Source: Chrysoporthe austroafricana
Taxonomy: Eukaryota > Ascomycota > Sordariomycetes > Diaporthales > Cryphonectriaceae
Assembly: GCA_001051155.2 (NCBI GenBank)
Contig: JYIP02000011.1
Location: 806,001 to 870,000, forward strand
Length of the DNA stretch: 64,000 nucleotides
Direction of reading: 5' to 3'
Positions 57,148-64,000 of this stretch are shown piece after piece (position 1 is the first letter of the stretch; each line of letters begins with the position of its first letter). The notes beneath the pieces were generated by a model. It saw nothing but the letters and a program-made list of their open reading frames with translations. It did not search any database and was not told where the DNA came from. A program made the translations under genes and the position numbers.

Positions 57148-57657
57148 ATGGTCCTTGGTATTGGCGAAAACTCAGCCCGTGCGATCACTGAGTCTTCGGC
57201 AACGCATGTCGATACTATGGCACTCTCGGGACCAGAAGCAGCCGGCCTTGCACTGACGAGACTTCCAATGGTGGTTCTGTCGCTCAAGTACTTCCTCGGC
57301 GGGCTACCACGCATCTCGGCCGTCCCGTCGGCGCGGATCCACGACCATATCTACTCGAAAACGCTCAAGACAGCGCCCTACCTCGCGCCTCTCTTCCCCT
57401 TCACATGTACGCGCTTCCAAAAGTCAGTCGAGTGGCACATGCGCGTCATCGGAATTCTCATGGTCCTAACGGGCTTCTTCCTGGCCGTGCCGCACACCAG
57501 AGCCCACTTCGTTACACTGACACTGAGCCTTCTCCTTCTGGCGGCGGGTGCTTGGAGTCAGATGAAGGCAAGGTTACCATACTGGCTGCCGATGGTGAAC
57601 TTCATCCTGGGTCTGATCGTACACTACTTGGAAGTCAGGCGGATTAGAATGTCGTGA
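57148..57657 (+). CDS. Small integral membrane protein, uncharacterised
   Basis: A 169-residue frame from the first ATG (MVLGIGENSARA). The frame continues open 23 codons further upstream but without an ATG. Three hydrophobic stretches lie at about 100-118 (MRVIGILMVLTGFFLAVP), 122-138 (FVTLTLSLLLLAAGAW) and 148-162. The first 90 residues are soluble. I recognise no family. Codon usage is G/C-ending as in the neighbouring genes, which supports a real gene. Confidence 0.6.
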   Translation: MVLGIGENSARAITESSATHVDTMALSGPEAAGLALTRLPMVVLSLKYFLGGLPRISAVPSARIHDHIYSKTLKTAPYLAPLFPFTCTRFQKSVEWHMRVIGILMVLTGFFLAVPHTRAHFVTLTLSLLLLAAGAWSQMKARLPYWLPMVNFILGLIVHYLEVRRIRMS

Positions 57658-58609
57658 AGGACTGATGAGGGCAAATGAGTGCCGTGATTTGATGGCGCTC
57701 GAACAGCATACACTTTGGAAGGCCAGGCCATTTCAGAGTGCTATCTTCGAAGGGGGACGCCGGTGAAGTAGGTTTTGAGAAAACGCGATGGCTTTTAAGG
57801 TGATATTAAGAGTGGGACAGCATTGAGCTGTTCTGTAAGTGGTAGATGTGGGCTGAGCGAGGTTTAACAATGAGGTAATTCTCATTAGGTAGCCTTGGGT
57901 GATAGGTTTCTGTCGTATGCTGAGTATGTTGACGCATACGCTACCTGGTCGTGTATTGCATTTTGGCAGCAGTGTCGAAGATAGTCTTAAGGTTGGCCGC
58001 TTCGACAATAGGACGACGGTATTCCTGCCGACAGATCAAGGAAACCGAAGCTTTATCAAATCAGAGCATCAACCCTGTTCGCAACCTGGACAACAATTCA
58101 TCTATCAGAACAGCCACTAAAGATTCAATTCCCTAGTCCGCCCCTAAAGGCGCCTCGTGTAAGTAGCCAACGCCAGATGTGCAATGCTCTGGTATACATG
58201 AGTGTGATCTTGCATAGCTAAGTTACATCTAGCCACCCCCTAATCGGCCGTATAGAAGTCCTTAAAGGATCCCGATCCATTTTCGATCGAGGGAAAATTG
58301 TTTTGCACAAGTCGCTTGCTGAAATTGGCCCTGTGTGGGCCCGTTCTCGCGCGTGTACCGGGCCGTCTATAATGGATATCCTTCTAGCGAACGGCCTGGC
58401 CCGGATTTCTTATCACACGTTTCATCGTTTCGTGAGGTCTAGGTCAGTAGGCAGGAGGGTCTTGTCCTGATCAGTATCCCCACCAGTCCATGCCTGCGCT
58501 GTCCTTCTTCTATCTCCTAGCCAGTTTGTCTGCAACCGGGTCGAAGAAGGCAAGTCTCGTGGAAGTTCGAGCCGGGCTGAAGAATGCGTCACCTCGCCCC
58601 AAGTTCTTC
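57658..58609. other. Convergent intergenic region, small membrane protein and kelch gene
   Basis: About 950 bp with lower GC, presumably the two 3' flanks. No gene supported. Confidence 0.5.
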
Positions 58610-61600
58610 TCAGCTCGCACTGCCTGCTATCCCGAGGCCCACTCTGGAATTCGGAGGAGCACCTGTTGCGGTGCCGGTGCGCTCTCGCAGTTTACGCCCC
58701 TCCATCAACCCTCTGAGTCCGCGCTTCTGCAGTCCGATGACACTGCTGAGCTCCCCGCTCCAGACCTCGCGCCGGACGCCCCTTTCGGAGTCGCCCACCT
58801 CGCTGGCACTCCACTCGCTCCCGCTAACGCTTGCTGTCGCTGACATTTCATCGCTTGGCGGCCTACTTGTCTGACCAGGCACGGACGTGTTGATGCGCAG
58901 CATGGCCGTGTTCCTGTTGCTCCCACCATTGGCATATAGCTCGTCGGTCGTCGAGGTCCCATTTTGTGATCGGAGCGGTGCATCGCTGGCCGCTCCCTCG
59001 AGACCGCCTAGCATGAAGGAGTTCGGATTCAACGTGCCATCGATGCCGCGACCACCGCCTGCCGCCATGGCGGTAGCATTAAAGATAGCCGCGGCGTTCC
59101 GATTCTCGAACAGCGTATGTAGTCTCTCAACGATGGCTTCCAGCAAGCCATCGATTCGATATGGTCGGGCGATTTGCAGCAATGAGCAGAGAATTTGAGG
59201 GGTACACAGCGGTGAGCTCGGTCCAGGGAGACTACTGGTGTAGAGATAGTGGAGGAGTGCCTGGACCGTGAGATATGTGTGTGGAAGATAGAGGCAGCGG
59301 GGCCGTGAGTTCGGCGCAAGGCTACGCGGTGTGGGCGCAGCATTGGGGTTCGTTTGTTCCTGGTTTGAGGTTCCGGGCGTAGCAGTGCCGGGAGTGGTGA
59401 AGCTCCCGCCCGTGGACGAGCCCGCCAATGTGGTCGCCGTCGACATGTCGCTCTCTCTGGTCATGGTTCGTGTGGCCGGCGTGATGGTCAGGATGGAGCT
59501 TCTCAGACCTCCCGGCCCAGCGGGACCCAACGACCTTAACGTCATGGCGTCGCTACCGTCCTGCATGGCTGTACCCTCACGGAGTAGTTGGACAAAGTAC
59601 GGTCCCCATCTTCGTCCTATGATTCTCGAGTTGATCGGGATCCTCTCGCCACCAATGCACAGAATATCCATATCTGCCAGCTCACGCATTGCCAGCGCCT
59701 TCTCACCGAGCTCCTCGCTCGCCCGGGAGTGGTAGCGCCCGCCAGCCGTTGCCCCGGCCTTGCGAGCCAGGCTGAGACCAGGACCATTGTAGGGGCTGCT
59801 TGCAGAGATGAACCCAGACATTGGGCTGACCTTACGCGGATTGTCGTAGAACCCAAAGGCCTCCAGCTCGACCATGCACACATTGGTGAAATTGATTCGG
59901 CGGTGATTGTAGTCGTCAACCAGACTTCGTTTCCGGTGACCGAGGATGACGAAGGTATTGCGTCGATTCCACAGGACGCCGCGATTCCAACTACCGTCCC
60001 TGAAGACGCTGCCACCAGCGTCGATCCTCATCCACTGCAGATTACGCAGATCGAGAGCCCAAAGCGCATATTCTTGCTTCGATGATGTCAGATACGTACC
60101 ACTGACGACGAAATACGTGTCGATGACACCGCCGTTTGGGAACCTCAGCCCAGGAGGCGAGTAGGTGTTCGACATGGGCTTCTCGTTCAAGGCCCCGTCA
60201 CTTGACCGGATCTGCAACTCCAGCTTCACATCGAGAAAGTTGTAATTGGAGTAGATCAGCATTGATGATCCGGGCTCTCTGGCCTCCTGGCTGATGCCGC
60301 CTTCTGGCCGTTGTGTCCCGTTCGTGTTCGCCTTGCCGATCTTCGCTGTCACATGCGGAGGCAACGGTGCGACCACACTCCTATACGCACCGCAGGACTT
60401 GCCCAGAGGTTGTGTCGAAGTCCATTTCAGCGATCGGAGGTTGAACACGCTGATCTGCTCGATGTAGTGGTTGGCCCCATCCTGACCTCCAACTACTATC
60501 ATCTCCGAGCCGCCTGTCCCATCGATATTGATGCCTATGCGACCCTCATTTGCGCCAGTGGCTGGATTGTGTTGCAGTGCCGATAGTGGGGCCTTGTGCG
60601 ACGAGAAGGTGGCCGAGGACGGTAGGATGCAGGCGCAGTGAGCATATCGACCTTGCGGCGCATCTGAGGTCGGGATAAAAGTCCACTTTCTGGTCGGGGC
60701 ATCGAAAATATAGATATCAGACATCACAGTAACGTCGCCCTGGCCGTCCACAGCACTGGTGGAGTTCTGTGCGGGAGACATGCCACCATAGCAGACCATC
60801 TTCGTATCGCCCAGTGCACACATGGAGTGGAAGTATCTCGGGGGGGGGATGTCTCCCGTTGCCTGTAATTTCGTCCAGTGTCGCCTGATCAAGTCCAATT
60901 CGTAAAGGTCGGAGGTCAGCGGGGTAGGTCGACTCCGAGATAATATTCTTCCGCCAAACACGTAAAGCTTGTCTCCCACTATGGTTGTCGTTGCGCCAAC
61001 TAGGGGATGAGGTTCCCGGCCTGTTGTCCTGTGCACATTGCACAGCAGGCCTGACGCCGGTGACGAGCCCGGAGCTGAAGCTCCTCCCATGGCCGGCGTC
61101 CTCGACTGGTTGCCCGATGGTGATGGGCCTGCGGAGGTCGGTCCGGCACTCTTGGGCGTCAAATTATCATTTTGCGCATCGTCGCCTCCATCCGGCCTCG
61201 TGACAGATAGACTGATCTGGCTACTATTGGCCGTTCCCAAATCATAACTTTGTGATTGTTTCGAATCCATGACGTTCGCACTGCTTTCGGCCTCAGATTC
61301 GCTGGGCACGTCGCTGCAAGAACTTGGATCAAGGATTGTAGAGATGCTGGCCTGCTGCTGATGATGCGAGACACCGGATGGGTTTGGAGGATTCGCGGCA
61401 GGGATGCCCGGACTCGGTGGCGGAGGCTCTGGGAGCGGCTTCGAGAGGCTGGTCTGGAAACTTAAGCTGCGGGCATGCTGGTGTGTTGGCGCCGAAGGTG
61501 ATCTATTCGGGACGACAGTAGCGGGGGAGGTGGTCGGCTCGGGGGTTGGCGTAGATACCTCTCTGTTGTGTTTCAGCGCCAGCTGGGATGGCTGACGTTT

Positions 61601-61774
61601 TAGCTTGGCGAAACCTCTGGAGAAACTGGTCAGGATGTCGGAAGGGGACTTGGGAATCGGCTGCGCCTGGGTTCTGTCTCGCTCCCGAAAGTCGTCAAAC
61701 TCGTTCTCAGAGTCGGAGAAGCGGGAGAGATCGCCTCCCTGGCTTCTTGGTTGTTGGCTGCCTGCATTGTTCAT
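58610..61774 (-). CDS. MDS3: Mds3/Pmd1-like kelch-repeat and BTB regulator
   Basis: An intron-less 1054-residue protein. I start at the ATG at 61774 (MNNAGSQQP); the open frame reaches 61834 only with a GTG. The N-terminal ~235 residues are disordered, Ser/Pro-rich. Kelch-type repeats follow (about 245-650), with GATTTIVGDKLYVFGG, RYFHSMCALGDTKMVCYGG, DIYIFDAPTRKWTFIP, RYAHCACIL, MIVVGGQDG and YALWALDLRNLQWMRI. A BTB-like segment (about 690-950, split by a Ser/Thr/Pro insert) has MDILCIGGERIPINSRIIGRRWGPYF and YLPHTYLTVQALLHYLYT. The Mds3/Pmd1 family controls sporulation, pH response and morphogenesis in yeasts, where it is linked to TOR signalling. Here the role is inferred from family membership. 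Confidence 0.87.
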   Translation of the reverse strand: MNNAGSQQPRSQGGDLSRFSDSENEFDDFRERDRTQAQPIPKSPSDILTSFSRGFAKLKRQPSQLALKHNREVSTPTPEPTTSPATVVPNRSPSAPTHQHARSLSFQTSLSKPLPEPPPPSPGIPAANPPNPSGVSHHQQQASISTILDPSSCSDVPSESEAESSANVMDSKQSQSYDLGTANSSQISLSVTRPDGGDDAQNDNLTPKSAGPTSAGPSPSGNQSRTPAMGGASAPGSSPASGLLCNVHRTTGREPHPLVGATTTIVGDKLYVFGGRILSRSRPTPLTSDLYELDLIRRHWTKLQATGDIPPPRYFHSMCALGDTKMVCYGGMSPAQNSTSAVDGQGDVTVMSDIYIFDAPTRKWTFIPTSDAPQGRYAHCACILPSSATFSSHKAPLSALQHNPATGANEGRIGINIDGTGGSEMIVVGGQDGANHYIEQISVFNLRSLKWTSTQPLGKSCGAYRSVVAPLPPHVTAKIGKANTNGTQRPEGGISQEAREPGSSMLIYSNYNFLDVKLELQIRSSDGALNEKPMSNTYSPPGLRFPNGGVIDTYFVVSGTYLTSSKQEYALWALDLRNLQWMRIDAGGSVFRDGSWNRGVLWNRRNTFVILGHRKRSLVDDYNHRRINFTNVCMVELEAFGFYDNPRKVSPMSGFISASSPYNGPGLSLARKAGATAGGRYHSRASEELGEKALAMRELADMDILCIGGERIPINSRIIGRRWGPYFVQLLREGTAMQDGSDAMTLRSLGPAGPGGLRSSILTITPATRTMTRESDMSTATTLAGSSTGGSFTTPGTATPGTSNQEQTNPNAAPTPRSLAPNSRPRCLYLPHTYLTVQALLHYLYTSSLPGPSSPLCTPQILCSLLQIARPYRIDGLLEAIVERLHTLFENRNAAAIFNATAMAAGGGRGIDGTLNPNSFMLGGLEGAASDAPLRSQNGTSTTDELYANGGSNRNTAMLRINTSVPGQTSRPPSDEMSATASVSGSEWSASEVGDSERGVRREVWSGELSSVIGLQKRGLRGLMEGRKLRERTGTATGAPPNSRVGLGIAGSAS

Positions 61775-64000
61775 CGTCGTCAGCACGACTGCCGGCCTCA
61801 ACGCACGACACGACGGCTCGCTACGCCTGCCCACACCGGCAGCACCGAAGCTCTCTCGTCAGAGGTAAGACCGGCCGCCAGATTGGACTGAGGGCACCAA
61901 CTGCGACAGGAAACAGGAATGCGACAAAAAAAGAAATAAATTTCAGGGTATCGAAGTGAAGAAGGGCGATATTAAGGCTGCCATTGGTGGTTCAGAGAGG
62001 TAACGACAGACGAGTTGACAGCAGACCGCCTCGAAAGGGGCACGGTGGAGAGAACGGAAGGCAGGAAAACGCTTCTGGACCCGGATAGGGTTGAACAGGG
62101 GGCGCTCGAGGCGACAGGGGCGCATGTATGTGTGGTTGACAAGCGACGACGGATGAGTCGATGGGCGACCCACGGCGGTGGGACTCACGCGTGCGACCGG
62201 GATGATGTGCGGGAGGACGAGCAGCTGGGTGGGCGGCCACTTGGGGGGAAAGGGCAAGTCGGTCAGATAGGATGTACGGCCTGTGGGCATCGTGCAGAAG
62301 TGTGCATGTGGGATATCTGAGGACGTGGGATTCAGGGGGTGGCACGGGGAGGAAGGAGGAGGTTGATGAGATTCAGAGCTTGGACTCGAACGCCCACAGG
62401 GACGCTATCCTGCGTGTCGAGGCCGACCGGTCGCTGGACGAGGCCGGGCGAGTCCTGTGTCCCCGATGGGGTGGGCCAGAGGACGCTGTCAAGGCCCTGC
62501 TCTCTCTCGTGACCAGATCCGCCGAGGACGAACGGCACAAAACCCAGCCCAGCCCGAGACTCGGTTGGGGGGCAGCGCAGCGTCAGGACTCAGGCGCCAG
62601 AGAGCCCACAGACTGATGAGACCCGGGGGATCATGATGGGAAAGGCAAGGCGTCTGGTGAGATCATGTCCGATGGTGCAGAAATGCTAGTGTGACAGTTC
62701 GGAACAATACCTTTCTCGGCACAGCGCAAGGACCCGTGGGGCCAGACGCTGCAGGAATTAATTTCGTTAGAGGGGCTTCCAGAACGAGGCGTGGAAGCCT
62801 GCCAGACGATCTCTCGAGGCGAGGGGCGGCGCGAGGAGGCTGGCAGCGAAGAATCAGGACGACGGCTGGAGACCCGTGCAGCAGCAGAGGGAAGCGAGGA
62901 CGGAATCAGGACGCGGCTGATCACGGCAGGCCGTCAGAGCGACAAAAGAGGACTGGCCTGCTCGTGCTTGTGGTCGTTGGTTTAAGTAAATGTTCCACCA
63001 ACGTGACGCTGCGAAGGGGTAGGGCCGTTGCAGTGGAGCGGCGCACAGACAAGAGCCGAGTGGAGTGGACAGAGCCCGGAGGCCTTTGTTGCAGTCGAGT
63101 TCTCCGTGCTCCGTGGTCCCGGCTCGTAAGGGTCGCTCGATAAAGACAGGACGATGCGACGCGAGGGCCTTGGGGCGATGAGGGCCGAGCTCTGCTTCCG
63201 AAAGCTTGGACAGGCTCCTGAGCACCCTGCCTGGCGGGGAGAGAGAGGATGGGTTTGGGATCAGACAAGAGTGTCGGCAGAACAGGCGCAGACGAACCGC
63301 AGCTGGACGTATGATCCTTGTAGCCTGTAGGTCAGAGCAAAGGGTCGGGCGCACATCCGTACGCAGACTTCCACCGCGACCTCCTCCCCAAGAACACGCA
63401 GGCGGGGGCAGTGAAATGGCGACGGCCAGGCTTCGTCACGAGGAGGATGGCCTCGGGATCGCAGCAAGACGTCCGGAAGGGGCGCAAGGCCTGCAGCAGG
63501 AGGGACTGGCCTGAGGACGTTCGTTCCTGGCGAGCTGGCTGCAGCGGGTGTGGTGGCGCCTGTTAATCCTCGATCCTCTCTGACTCCTCTTGATTCCGGG
63601 TCTGAGCCCTGGTCTGACTGTGTCTTGCCTGCGAGGCCAAGGAGGTGGTAATCGTTGTGGGTGCTCGAGATGGCAGGCACCGGCACGGGTATCGATGGAT
63701 GCCTCCTCGTCTCGTGCGTGCCCCCAACTCCACGGAGGCTGCGCGGGCCTGTCGCTGTCGATGCGGTGCGCCTCAGGCAGCGGCCGACCTAGGCCGACCC
63801 AGGCCGAGGGAGCAAGTCGGCGTCGAGGTATGGGGACCTGGGATCTGGACAGGCCGAGCTGTAGGGCTTCGGTCAGTGGGTGGGAGGCGGGTGGCAGTCC
63901 GGCTGTGTGGGTGTCGCAGCAGGCCGAGTCGCGCGGTAATCAGGGGCTGCTCATGTGGTCGGGCTGCGCGCTGAGGAGGTGCAGCGGTAGTGGGGAGGGA
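61775..64000. other. Upstream region of the kelch gene to window end
   Basis: About 2.2 kb, GC-rich, with many overlapping open frames and no convincing gene. It probably includes a long 5' leader and promoter for the kelch gene. A gene entering from beyond 64000 cannot be excluded. Confidence 0.4.

Noticed and set aside
62015..63974. Several 100-166 codon frames at the right edge
   Set aside because: Overlapping frames on both strands, rich in Arg/Gly/Ser, no domain; typical of GC-rich non-coding DNA.

Overview
This window is nuclear DNA of a filamentous ascomycete (Pezizomycotina, probably Sordariomycetes). The evidence is short introns (52-205 nt) with GT..AG ends and CTAAC/CTGAC-like branch sites, GC-rich third positions in coding sequence, long low-complexity intergenic stretches, and gene families such as a Leu3/War1-type Zn2Cys6 factor, DUF1772 membrane proteins, Mds3/Pmd1-like kelch proteins and fungal siderophore enzymes. 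Gene models were spliced by hand from reading frames, splice sites and family conservation. The genus cannot be named from the sequence alone.

Layout. 0.3-6 kb: an aldehyde dehydrogenase (salicylaldehyde/vanillin-dehydrogenase type), a membrane-anchored cytochrome P450 and, on the other strand, a small DUF1772 (anthrone-oxygenase-like) membrane protein. This is a small oxidative gene group that could serve aromatic or secondary metabolism. 7-11.3 kb: the peroxin PEX2 and a ~10-TM membrane protein of unknown function. 11.3-15.7 kb: a long, GC-rich, repeat-laden non-coding stretch with a 201-bp tandem duplication, CAG and CCN microsatellites and polypyrimidine tracts, leading into adenine phosphoribosyltransferase (15.75-16.53 kb). 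17.6-21 kb (minus): an EDEM/Mnl1-type ER mannosidase with a C-terminal PA domain. 24.2-26.2 kb (minus): an unrecognised nuclear-looking protein with two similar helical repeats. 26.3-35.3 kb: a 9-kb stretch with no convincing gene. 35.4-37.9 kb (minus): a Zn2Cys6 transcription factor. 41.1-42.6 kb: a secreted/type I membrane Cys-rich protein. Between 38 and 46 kb lie gene fragments and a large A/G tract.

46.6-50.6 kb holds the clearest functional module: adjacent sidI (mevalonyl-CoA ligase) and sidF (hydroxyornithine anhydromevalonyl transacylase) of fusarinine/TAFC siderophore synthesis. Both proteins end in a peroxisomal PTS1-type tripeptide. Four perfect copies of the iron-responsive GATA-factor site (ATCWGATAA, on the minus strand) stand only in their promoters, three in sidF's and one in sidI's. 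A convergent AIF/AMID-like flavoprotein follows. 53-57.7 kb holds a small ORF, a GPI-anchored Ser/Thr-rich surface protein and a small membrane protein. 58.6-61.8 kb (minus) is an Mds3/Pmd1-like kelch-BTB regulator, and the last 2.2 kb have no supported gene.

The genes are mostly independent housekeeping or regulatory loci. The two links visible in the sequence are the sidI-sidF pair with its shared iron control, and the peroxisomal theme (PEX2, and SidI/SidF carrying PTS1 signals).
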